A DNA stretch of 64,000 bases from positions 1-64,000 of the forward strand of contig JAFDWS010000003.1 of assembly GCA_018268375.1 (NCBI GenBank), read 5' to 3'. Within the stretch, counting starts at the first letter, position 1, and the number at the start of each line of letters is the position of its first letter. The notes beneath the pieces are model-generated. The model made no database searches. It saw nothing but the letters and a program-made list of their open reading frames with translations, and had not been told where the DNA came from. The stretch comes from Armatimonadota bacterium. GTDB taxonomy: Bacteria > Armatimonadota > Fimbriimonadia > Fimbriimonadales > Fimbriimonadaceae. Positions 1 to 7,326 of this stretch are shown piece after piece. A program made the position numbers and the translations under genes.

Positions 1-134
1 GGATCGTCGGCACCCGAGTTGATGCGGAGGCCGGTGGACAGGCGTGTGATCGACTTCGCAATCTCGTCCCCGGTGGCGGAGAGGTTGCGGTAGGCGCTCA
101 TAGCGACGACGTTGTTATTGACGCGAAAGGACAT
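1..134 (-). CDS. Flagellin, N-terminal part (cut by window edge)
   Basis: The reverse strand from the ATG at 132-134 encodes MSFRVNNNVVAMSAYRNLSA, followed by the flagellin D0/D1 signature ITRLSTGLRINSGADD. This is the conserved N-terminal helix that packs in the filament core and is recognised for flagellar export. Only 44 codons are in the window, so length and central domains are unknown. An SD-like AAGGA lies about 10 nt upstream of the ATG. It is clearly a paralogue of the complete flagellin at 61392-62795, with the same N-terminal motif but different residues, so the organism has at least two flagellins. The start methionine is supported by alignment with the other copy. Confidence 0.93.
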   Translation of the reverse strand, partial: MSFRVNNNVVAMSAYRNLSATGDEIAKSITRLSTGLRINSGADD

Positions 135-144
135 TTCCGTATCT

Positions 145-199
145 TCCTTGAAGGCTGGTCCGCCGTCCGTCCTGGACAGCACAGCCGTTCCTTCAAGGA
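145..199 (-). promoter_or_regulatory. Inverted repeat in the flagellin leader that covers the SD
   Basis: TCCTTGAAGG at 145-154 and CCTTCAAGGA at 190-199 are perfect 10-bp complements separated by 35 nt. In the flagellin mRNA (minus strand) the arm nearer the start holds the AAGGA Shine-Dalgarno-like sequence. A folded leader would therefore hide the ribosome site. Each arm is also nearly palindromic by itself, so alternative folds exist. The rest of 135-346 shows no gene. It must hold the divergent promoters of flagellin and the permease, but I cannot place them with confidence. Confidence 0.45.
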
Positions 200-346
200 G
201 CTTCTTCCCTGTCAGGATTGCCGGTACACCCAGTAAAATTACCTGACATACGTGTTTTTGCGGGGATTTTCATTTACCCGTACATTTCATGGCCCGAATT
301 GAACTTGCGGGCAATCGCGAAGGGTGGTCGGGAACAATGGCGATGA

Positions 347-1930
347 ATGTCGCTGGTCGGCAAAGTGGGACGAAAGCGGGCAAGAGCGAGGTTGGCGATG
401 GCCTTCCTCTATCTTGTGCTTTGCGTCGGTGCACTGACGACCATCTACCCCTTCCTCTTCATGGCGACGACCGGCTTCAAGGGGCCCACCGACCAGAACG
501 ACAACCGCCTTGTCCCCGCGTTCTGGACGGACGACGAGGAACTGGTCAAGAAGTGCGTCGACGACAAGTACGCCGGCGACCTGAACATGATCGCTTCGTA
601 CACCCAGGGCGAGGCGGTCAGTTCGGTGGAATTGAAGGAGTACCAGGCGTTCCTGGAGTCGCTGCCGATCAACAAGTGGCGGGCGGGATTCCGGGTTCCT
701 CCGAACGGGGTGACGAGCCGGTTGGCGGTGCGGTGGCAAGCGTTCTTGCGACAGAAGTACGGGACGATCGACGCCCTGAACAAAGCCTACGTGGACCTGA
801 ACAACGCGTTCCAACAGGTGCCGGTGCCGTTCGAGGCCTGGGAGCGCAAGGCCTGGGTGCAGCCGGACAGCCAGAAGTTCAAGGACTGGCTCGAGTTCAA
901 GGTGACGCTGCCGGCGGAGTTTCGCATCCCCATCCGAACGGAGTGGATGTGGCAGGAGTTCTTGCGGACGAAGTTCAAGAACCGGTTTGGCGACGTACCC
1001 CATAACGTCAGAGGTGAGAGCGCTACCAGCTTTGCTGAACTCAAATACTTCTCCCCGACCTACACCCGCTACCATGGCACTGGTCTGATGCCGCGGATGG
1101 ACGAGTACGCAAAGGAGTTCGAGTACCAGCTCCCAAAGCAGTTCCAGCGCACCGCTGGAATGGGCGACCGAAGCCTGGAGGCCTCATTTGGCTGGCGAGG
1201 TCTTCCCTTCGCTGCGTTTGACCGCAATTGGGCGCTCACCCACGCCGCCGAGCTCAAGACGGAGTTCACGGGCAGGAACTACGCGTATTCGTTCGACTAC
1301 ATGGCGCTCCACGGCAACGCACTGTGGAACACGGTGATCTTCTGCCTCTTGGCGATCGTCACCCAACTCACGGTGAACCCGTTGGCCGCGTACGCGCTCT
1401 CGCGCTTCCCCATGCGGTCGACCGCAAGAATCCTCTTGTTCCTGCTGGCGACGATGGCGTTCCCGGCAGAGGTGGCGATGATCCCCTCCTTCCTTTTGCT
1501 CAAGAACCTGGGCCTACTGAACACCTTCGCAGCTCTCGTGCTGCCCACTGCGGCCAGCGGCTATACGATCTTCCTTTTGAAGGGCTTTTTCGACTCGCTG
1601 CCTCAGGAGGTCTTCGATTCAGGACAGGTGGACGGCGCGCCGGAATGGCTGATGATGGTTCGGTTGGCGTTTCCGCTCTCCAAACCGGTTCTGGGCTACA
1701 TCGCCCTGCTCGCGTTTATGGGCGCATATGGGTCGTTCATCTATGCCTTCCTGGTTTGCCAGGACTCCAGGGTCTGGACGCTGATGGTCTTCGTGTACCA
1801 GATGCAGGTGACGTCACCGAAGGCGGTCGTCATGGCGGCCGTCACATTGGCTGCCCTGCCCACGTTGATCGTCTTCCTCGCCTGCCAGCGAGTGATCATG
1901 CGGGGCATCGTCTTGCCAGGAGAGCGATAG
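347..1930 (+). CDS. Carbohydrate ABC transporter permease (MalG type) with large extracytoplasmic insert
   Basis: Inner-membrane permease subunit of a binding-protein-dependent sugar importer. TM1 is about residues 17-40 and the other membrane segments run from about 325 to the end. The EAA-like cytoplasmic loop that docks on the ATPase is FDSGQVDGAPEW at 423-434, followed by FPLSKP. MalG-type permeases are usually about 275 residues; this one is 527. About 270 residues (roughly 45-320) lie between TM1 and TM2, where the family has a short loop, and topology places them outside the membrane. The insert has two similar stretches, WQAFLRQKYGTIDALNKAY (130-148) and WQEFLRTKFKNRFG (202-215). The first resembles a pattern seen in GH42-type glycosidases. 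No binding protein, MalF partner or ATPase is nearby. The start is the ATG at 347. Confidence 0.85.
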   Translation: MSLVGKVGRKRARARLAMAFLYLVLCVGALTTIYPFLFMATTGFKGPTDQNDNRLVPAFWTDDEELVKKCVDDKYAGDLNMIASYTQGEAVSSVELKEYQAFLESLPINKWRAGFRVPPNGVTSRLAVRWQAFLRQKYGTIDALNKAYVDLNNAFQQVPVPFEAWERKAWVQPDSQKFKDWLEFKVTLPAEFRIPIRTEWMWQEFLRTKFKNRFGDVPHNVRGESATSFAELKYFSPTYTRYHGTGLMPRMDEYAKEFEYQLPKQFQRTAGMGDRSLEASFGWRGLPFAAFDRNWALTHAAELKTEFTGRNYAYSFDYMALHGNALWNTVIFCLLAIVTQLTVNPLAAYALSRFPMRSTARILLFLLATMAFPAEVAMIPSFLLLKNLGLLNTFAALVLPTAASGYTIFLLKGFFDSLPQEVFDSGQVDGAPEWLMMVRLAFPLSKPVLGYIALLAFMGAYGSFIYAFLVCQDSRVWTLMVFVYQMQVTSPKAVVMAAVTLAALPTLIVFLACQRVIMRGIVLPGER

Positions 1931-1931
1931 G

Positions 1932-2651
1932 GTGGAGGCAAGGGAGCGTCCGCGCCTAGAGCGGACCGAAAAATCGGAACTGGCGTTCTATTGCACTTAT
2001 TTCGGGATGACGATCCTTGGATCTTTGATCCTCCTGCGACTTCCAGAGGCCAGGCCAGGCCATTACTTGGAACAGTCCACCAGTCGCATTGTGCAGAGCA
2101 TTGGCAAGATTTCAGTGGTTGGGTTCATCCTCCTGTTGTATGGCCGACCGCTCGCAGAGTTCGGACTCGGTAAGCCAAGATTGGTCCCTTTCCTCGTTTC
2201 CTTATTTGGCCTCGCAATCGTATGGGTCGCGTGCCAGCTCGGGATCACAGCACCATTGGTGGGCGCCTTGTGGGCGAATGGCTTTCGCGGCCTCCCGTGG
2301 TTGGGCTCCGCCTTTTCCGTCGGCTTCGGCACCAATCTGTTCGAGCTATCGGTTGCCGCTCTCTCGACCTTGCTGGCCGCGTTCTACGAGGAACTTGCTT
2401 ATCGAGGCCTGTTGACGACGAGGTTTGCTGAGATCTCGGAGAGCAAGTGGATCGGTGTCCTGGTTCCGGGTGTCTTCTTTTCCCTCGCCCATCTGTACCA
2501 AGGAATTGCGGCCATTCCCGGTCACCTCATTTTCGGATGTGCCACCGGATGGCTGTTCCTGAAGTACCGACAAGTTTGGGCCCTTGCCCTTGCGCACTTT
2601 GCCGTCAACTTCTTCTTACTGGTTCACTTGTACTTGCAGTACAGGCCGTGA
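1932..2651 (+). CDS. CPBP family intramembrane metalloprotease
   Basis: Multi-pass membrane protein of 239 residues with the three signature motifs of the CPBP/Abi (type II CAAX protease-like) family: EELAYRG (153-159, paired glutamates plus Arg), FSLAH (183-187) and HFAVN (222-226). These residues form the intramembrane active site in family members. The GTG start at 1932 lies one base after the stop of the permease gene, so the two are probably co-transcribed. The substrate cannot be read from the sequence; the family includes bacteriocin-immunity and protein-processing members. The last 47 nt overlap the 3' end of the convergent pyrD. Confidence 0.85.
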   Translation: MEARERPRLERTEKSELAFYCTYFGMTILGSLILLRLPEARPGHYLEQSTSRIVQSIGKISVVGFILLLYGRPLAEFGLGKPRLVPFLVSLFGLAIVWVACQLGITAPLVGALWANGFRGLPWLGSAFSVGFGTNLFELSVAALSTLLAAFYEELAYRGLLTTRFAEISESKWIGVLVPGVFFSLAHLYQGIAAIPGHLIFGCATGWLFLKYRQVWALALAHFAVNFFLLVHLYLQYRP

Positions 2652-3603
2652 GGTCAGAAACGAACTTCGGGCCACCGTAAACCCAGCCCGAGTACACCTG
2701 CACGAGGTCGGCACCCAGTTCGAACTTCCTTGCGGCATCCTTGCCGCTCATGATGCCCCCGACCCCGATGAGAACGAGGCTGGGATCGCCCTGAGTGCGG
2801 AGGTATTCCAAGGTTCCGTCGGCGATGCCGGTCAAGGGGGCTCCCGACAGCCCGCCTTCGATGTCAGGATCCTTCGTCAGTCCATCGCGGGAAAGGGTGG
2901 TGTTGGTGGCGACGATTCCCGTGAGTTTGTTCTTGGCCACGACCTCGAGCACGTCGTCGAGCTGTCCTAAGGTCAGGTCAGGCGCCACCTTGACAAACAA
3001 GGGCTTCTTCCAATCCTGGTCACGCAACGCAGCGAGCAGCGCGTCGAGGGGCTCTTTGTCCTGCAGGCCCCTCAGGCCGGGCGTGTTAGGCGAGCTGACG
3101 TTGACCACCACATAGTCGGCCAAGGGCGCGAGGAGCCGAAAGGAGTACTCGTAGTCGGAGCCAGCTTCCTCGATTGGGGTTACTTTCGATTTGCCGATGT
3201 TGATCCCAACTGGGATTTCTGGGTGTGCCGCCTCTAGCCGCTTGGCGACTGCGTCGGCACCCTCGTTGTTGAATCCCATTCGGTTGATCAGTGCCCTGTC
3301 TTCCGGCAGGCGGAAGAGCCTGGGCTTTGGGTTTCCTGGTTGGGCGTAGCGCGTCACCGTCCCCACCTCGATGAAGCCGAAGCCAAGGTCTTTCCATCGG
3401 TTGAGGGCGACCCCGTTCTTGTCAAAGCCCGCGGCGAGGCCGATCCTGTTCGGAAACGTGACGCCGAAATGGATGCTTGGCTCCTGCTTTGTGCTTTGCG
3501 CCTTGACGAGCCCATTGGCCACCGCCCGGAGCGCAAGGTTGTGGGCGGCCTCAGCGTCCAGATTGAAGAGGGCGGGGCGAAGCAGAGACTCGTAAAGCCC
3601 CAT
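2605..3603 (-). CDS. pyrD: Dihydroorotate dehydrogenase (quinone), class 2
   Basis: Oxidises dihydroorotate to orotate in pyrimidine synthesis, passing electrons through FMN to the quinone pool at the membrane. The N-terminus (MGLYESLLRPALFNLDAEAA) is the membrane-associating helical extension typical of class 2 enzymes. NVSSPNTPGLRG contains the serine that serves as catalytic base in this class, and LIGVGGI with the following GADLVQVYSG forms the phosphate end of the FMN site. Length 332 is normal. The last dozen residues after the usual end are unlike other PyrD tails and lie in the 47-nt overlap with the convergent CPBP gene. The ATG directly abuts the stop of the ChaN-like gene (TAGATG), so the two form an operon. 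Confidence 0.95.
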   Translation of the reverse strand: MGLYESLLRPALFNLDAEAAHNLALRAVANGLVKAQSTKQEPSIHFGVTFPNRIGLAAGFDKNGVALNRWKDLGFGFIEVGTVTRYAQPGNPKPRLFRLPEDRALINRMGFNNEGADAVAKRLEAAHPEIPVGINIGKSKVTPIEEAGSDYEYSFRLLAPLADYVVVNVSSPNTPGLRGLQDKEPLDALLAALRDQDWKKPLFVKVAPDLTLGQLDDVLEVVAKNKLTGIVATNTTLSRDGLTKDPDIEGGLSGAPLTGIADGTLEYLRTQGDPSLVLIGVGGIMSGKDAARKFELGADLVQVYSGWVYGGPKFVSDLTACTASTSEPVRRS

Positions 3604-4470
3604 CTAGCCTTTTGCGGGAGGAGCGGCGAACACGAAGTCGCCGAGCCCCTTACTGACTTCACGGGGTTGGTCGGTGTCGATGCAGGTCACGGTCAAGACC
3701 TTCTCACCGGTCCGCTTCTGGATCCGCCAGTTGATGCCTTGTCCGTACATGACGTGCCCCGATCCGGCGCAGACCACCATGACGGCCTTGGGGCTCTTCG
3801 AATCGGCCATAAAGTCCAGAGCGCTGTTCGCCATGCCTGTGTCCCAGGTGACTTGGCCGGCATACATGCCGTCAGCGCCCGTGGAAGGGTGCCCTCCGAT
3901 CAGCGCGTCAAAGATCGAGCGGTGCTCCTTGTTGCCCAGGTCGAGCGGGGCGGGAACCCACTTCTTCTGCTCATCGGTCAACGAGTCGGCGCCTTGTCGG
4001 GAGACTTGCCTGACCCAGTCGCGCGGCACGTTGAGGGCTGCCATGGGCAGTTGGTTCTGCTTAACGACGTCGAAGATGGGCTTATAGAGCCGGTATGGGA
4101 AGCCCCACTGCTTCTTCCAATCGGCGTTGGTTTGGAACTCCTCGTCGCTCCACCAGCCCATCGTAAAGGGATTGAGATTGGCCTGGTTGTCCCTGGTGAA
4201 CATCTCGAAGCCAACCGAGACATTCCTTCCTCGCTTGATGAGCGCAGAAATGATGTCGGCCTGGGCTTGGTGGTGGTCGGGATTGTCGTGCGACTCGCCG
4301 ACGAAGACGAACCGAACGCCGTCTGCCGCCTTGGCGATGTCCTCGGCGGTCGAGGGCCGGCCAGACTTGGTCTCCACATAGCCGCGAGAGACCGACACGC
4401 GGCCGGGTGCCCCGATGTCGAGCAGATAGGGGTCACCGTCTGTGAGTAGCGCTGCCACAAGACCGAACAT
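3604..4470 (-). CDS. ChaN-like (haem-binding/TIKI superfamily) protein
   Basis: 288 residues with the ChaN family motif FVGESHDNPDHH (55-66), then VGFEMF and a C-terminal VMVVCAGSGHVMYGQG. ChaN-like proteins belong to the EreA/ChaN/TIKI superfamily. Some bind haem and others are proposed metallohydrolases, so the exact reaction is uncertain. No clear signal peptide is present, unlike lipoprotein ChaN of Campylobacter. It is the first gene of an operon with pyrD, and its stop touches the pyrD start. A TAAAAT box lies 6 nt before the ATG, which suggests a leaderless transcript. Confidence 0.8.
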   Translation of the reverse strand: MFGLVAALLTDGDPYLLDIGAPGRVSVSRGYVETKSGRPSTAEDIAKAADGVRFVFVGESHDNPDHHQAQADIISALIKRGRNVSVGFEMFTRDNQANLNPFTMGWWSDEEFQTNADWKKQWGFPYRLYKPIFDVVKQNQLPMAALNVPRDWVRQVSRQGADSLTDEQKKWVPAPLDLGNKEHRSIFDALIGGHPSTGADGMYAGQVTWDTGMANSALDFMADSKSPKAVMVVCAGSGHVMYGQGINWRIQKRTGEKVLTVTCIDTDQPREVSKGLGDFVFAAPPAKG

Positions 4471-4476
4471 GGCCTC

Positions 4477-4482
4477 ATTTTA
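4477..4482 (-). promoter_or_regulatory. -10 box for the ChaN-like gene (leaderless)
   Basis: The minus strand reads TAAAAT, six bases before the ATG at 4470. Transcription would start at or beside the start codon. No SD is visible. Confidence 0.5.
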
Positions 4483-4519
4483 GCCTCGGCTCAAGGCAGT
4501 GCAGGTACCCTCAAGAGCC

Positions 4520-5095
4520 GTGAAAGTCTCAGCCGCCTTCCTGACCGCACTGTGCTTCATGGTGCTGGGAGCCGGGTGCCAGAAGAAACAGGAGTTCGTC
4601 TACAACGCACCGCAGGAAACCTCCTACTCGAGGGAGCCGGACAACCCGGACGCGGCACTTGAGGAGCAGTTGAGGTCCGGTAGCGTGCAAATGGCGGCGG
4701 CGAGCGATTCGATCCAAGCCGCTTTGGACGAGGCTAAGCGTGTGGTCAAGAAACTGTCTGGCGACGCTAAAGAGTCAGCCCAAGACGTCGTCGACTTCTT
4801 GGACAGTGCCGGAGAGGGAGTGGCGGATGCGGCCGCCGAGCCACCTGACGGAGCCGCCATCAAGAAGGACTTTTCCGCCGCCGACGACGAACGGAAGAAG
4901 CGCATCGCCACCGGCAACGACGCTTACAAGGACATGGAGGAGGCGCTGGGGACGGTCACCGACATGAAGGGGCAGGTCGACGGGCTCTCCTCGCTCGAAA
5001 AGCTGGTTACGCTGGCGATCGACGACCTGGGCGACGCGATCGAAGCCTATGGCGGCAAGGTGGAGAGCGAAGCCGACTCCGAGCCATCGAAGTGA
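4520..5095 (+). CDS. Hypothetical lipoprotein
   Basis: No recognised family. From the GTG at 4520 the protein starts MKVSAAFLTALCFMVLGAGC, a short lipoprotein signal peptide ending in a lipobox (LGAGC), so it should be lipidated on Cys20 and anchored outside the inner membrane. The mature part is small, acidic, Ala/Asp/Glu-rich and probably helical (SVQMAAASDSIQAALDEAKR). An upstream in-frame GTG at 4499 would add seven residues and spoil the signal peptide, so I prefer 4520. The stop overlaps the start of the GH2 gene (GTGA), which implies translational coupling. Confidence 0.65.
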   Translation: MKVSAAFLTALCFMVLGAGCQKKQEFVYNAPQETSYSREPDNPDAALEEQLRSGSVQMAAASDSIQAALDEAKRVVKKLSGDAKESAQDVVDFLDSAGEGVADAAAEPPDGAAIKKDFSAADDERKKRIATGNDAYKDMEEALGTVTDMKGQVDGLSSLEKLVTLAIDDLGDAIEAYGGKVESEADSEPSK

Positions 5096-7326
5096 GCTTG
5101 GTCGCCGACTGGACGGTCGATTATGGCGACGGCCCACGGCCGTGCACAGTGCCCCACGCTTGGCGCCAAGACGTCGATGTCCGGTGGGAAGGGCCCGCCG
5201 TCTACGAGACCGAGGTCGAAGTAGTCGAACCCGGCCAATGGCTCCAGTTCGACGGCGTCAGCTACCACGCCCGGGTCTTCTTGAACGGTTCGCTGGCGCT
5301 CGAGCACCGTGGAATTTGGGACGCCTTCGCCGTGCCGTTGCCGACTGGTCAGACAAAGGTCAGGGTCGAGGTGACCAAGAACGGAGGTGCGTCGTTCCCG
5401 GTCAAAAACGTCCTCAGCGGCTTCTTGCCCTACGTCTTCAACACCTTTGGCGGGATATTCCGTGAAGTTCGGATCACCGGCGCTCCACCCCCTGCCCTCC
5501 CCGCCAGGGGCGACGGGATCGAGACCTCCCCAGACTTGGCAGCACAACCATCTGCCAGGTCCAAGGAGAGGGCCCCCAACTCGCGAATGAGCGTGGAAGG
5601 GACCAAGCTCTTCATCGACGGCCGGCCTTGGTACATGCGCGGCGTGCTGAGCTGGGGATGGTATCCGGACATCGGCTCGCCGCACCCCCCGATCGAGGTT
5701 GTCCGAGACGAGGTGCGAAAGATCAGGGCCCTCGGTTTCAACCTGGTTAAGTTCTGCCTTTGGCTTCCGCCTCACCACTACTTCCAAGTCCTTGAAGAGG
5801 AGGACATGTGGGCGTGGGTCGAACTGCCGCTATGGATGCCTTCGGAGGAAATGGACTTGGAGCTTGCCTTTGCCGAGGTCGAGCGGATTGTCTGGCAGTA
5901 TCGGCACCATGACCGGATCGTGTGCTGGACGTGCGGCTGTGAGCTTTCGGAGTCAACGCCTCACGAGTTCCGCAAGCGATTGTTCGAGATGGTCTCTGAG
6001 TTGACGGGGTGCCCGTTGGTGAAGGACAACTCGGGCGGGTCGGAGATGTATGGCGGCGACCTCCGCGAGTACGGCACCTTCTACGACTTCCACCCCTACT
6101 GCGACACGATGTTCTATCCGCCGGTGTTGGAGTCGCTGCAGATCGGGCCGCGGAAGAAGATGCCGGTCCTGCTGGGAGAGTTCAACGACTACGACGTGTA
6201 CCGGCCGCTCGGCCCACTGAGGAAGGACACACCCTACTGGGCGTCATCAGATCCAGCGTTGAACGACCAAGGCGTCCGATGGCAGCACGACTTGCCGGGC
6301 GTGCTTGCGGACAAGACGAAGGTGCTGGCGGATGATATAGAGGAGCATCTCAGAAACCTCTCCCAGGTAAAAAGCGGGTGGATTCGATTGTACGTGACAA
6401 GGCTGGTCGCCGCAGTAGACGACATCGCTGGCTACGTGGTGACGGGGCTGTCGGATACGCCCATCTCTATGTCGGGGGCCCTGTCGGCGCAGTGTCTCGA
6501 GAACATCTTCACAGACACGACCTACTTTCTGAACCCTTATCGCATGCCTCCTTGGATTAATGGGGGCAATCGCCCTGGTTGGCATGATCCCCACAACCAC
6601 TTTTGCGGAGTTGCCTCGCCGTCGCTGGGCTGTCGCTCCGTCGGTGGCCTCGAAACGACATTGAACGTGTCCTATGGCCTTAAGCCGAGGGTGCGCATCA
6701 AAAGGGAGGTGACGGTTCCCCCGAACTTGCCGGGAGAGCTGTTCAAGATAAGCCATGAATGGAAGACACGCTACGATCTCCTGTCGATTGTCGACGAAAG
6801 TCTACAACCATCCTCTCACTTCTCCCTCTCGTTCTTCGAGCCACTGGACTGGCGACTCTATCCGCAGTGGCATGTGTCGGATCCCCACGGCATCCTCGGT
6901 GGCCAGAGGAGAGGAGGAAACTTGGAAGTGTCAACTGCTTGGACAGGCACGCTGCAAGGCGGAATCGTCTTCTTGACTGATCACGGGACGGAGCCAGTGC
7001 CTTTCTGGCGCGAGTGCGTGACCTGGAATCGGGCCGGCGAGGACCTTTTTGACTCTTGGGACTTCCTGTTCCCCGTCTCCACCGACCGTGTCATCGATCC
7101 AGTCTGGCTGGATTCCGAGCTTCCTGGCGCAGAGTGGCTTCTGACCCGGGTGGACACCCGGACCTATCAGCGCCACCCGTATGTCGCGCGGAAAGGAAAT
7201 GTCGTCGTCACGACCCTGAGGCCTTGGGGCGGCCTTGGGGCGCAGCCGCCCAACTTCGAGAGCAACCCGGCTGGGCACGAGCTCATGAGGATTCTGATGC
7301 GGCTCGTCGAGGATCCGACGCCCTAG
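5092..7326 (+). CDS. Glycoside hydrolase family 2-like protein
   Basis: 744 residues. The N-terminal 1-130 resembles the GH2 sugar-binding jelly roll (WLQFDGVSYHARVFLNG, then GIFREVRI). It is followed by a TIM barrel with FIDGRPWYMRGVLSWGWYPD. The expected acid/base glutamate is E284 in WTCGCELSES, where GH2 enzymes usually have a Gly-Asn-Glu. The likely nucleophile is E363 in LLGEFNDYD. No signal peptide is seen, so it is probably cytoplasmic, acting on imported beta-glycosides; the sugar is unknown. It overlaps the preceding lipoprotein gene by 4 nt, and its stop shares a CTAG palindrome with the stop of the convergent SARP gene. Confidence 0.82.
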   Translation: MSLVADWTVDYGDGPRPCTVPHAWRQDVDVRWEGPAVYETEVEVVEPGQWLQFDGVSYHARVFLNGSLALEHRGIWDAFAVPLPTGQTKVRVEVTKNGGASFPVKNVLSGFLPYVFNTFGGIFREVRITGAPPPALPARGDGIETSPDLAAQPSARSKERAPNSRMSVEGTKLFIDGRPWYMRGVLSWGWYPDIGSPHPPIEVVRDEVRKIRALGFNLVKFCLWLPPHHYFQVLEEEDMWAWVELPLWMPSEEMDLELAFAEVERIVWQYRHHDRIVCWTCGCELSESTPHEFRKRLFEMVSELTGCPLVKDNSGGSEMYGGDLREYGTFYDFHPYCDTMFYPPVLESLQIGPRKKMPVLLGEFNDYDVYRPLGPLRKDTPYWASSDPALNDQGVRWQHDLPGVLADKTKVLADDIEEHLRNLSQVKSGWIRLYVTRLVAAVDDIAGYVVTGLSDTPISMSGALSAQCLENIFTDTTYFLNPYRMPPWINGGNRPGWHDPHNHFCGVASPSLGCRSVGGLETTLNVSYGLKPRVRIKREVTVPPNLPGELFKISHEWKTRYDLLSIVDESLQPSSHFSLSFFEPLDWRLYPQWHVSDPHGILGGQRRGGNLEVSTAWTGTLQGGIVFLTDHGTEPVPFWRECVTWNRAGEDLFDSWDFLFPVSTDRVIDPVWLDSELPGAEWLLTRVDTRTYQRHPYVARKGNVVVTTLRPWGGLGAQPPNFESNPAGHELMRILMRLVEDPTP

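Noticed and set aside
3340-4449. 369-codon plus-strand frame opposite pyrD and the ChaN-like gene
   Set aside because: Both genes on the other strand have intact family motifs and form an operon.
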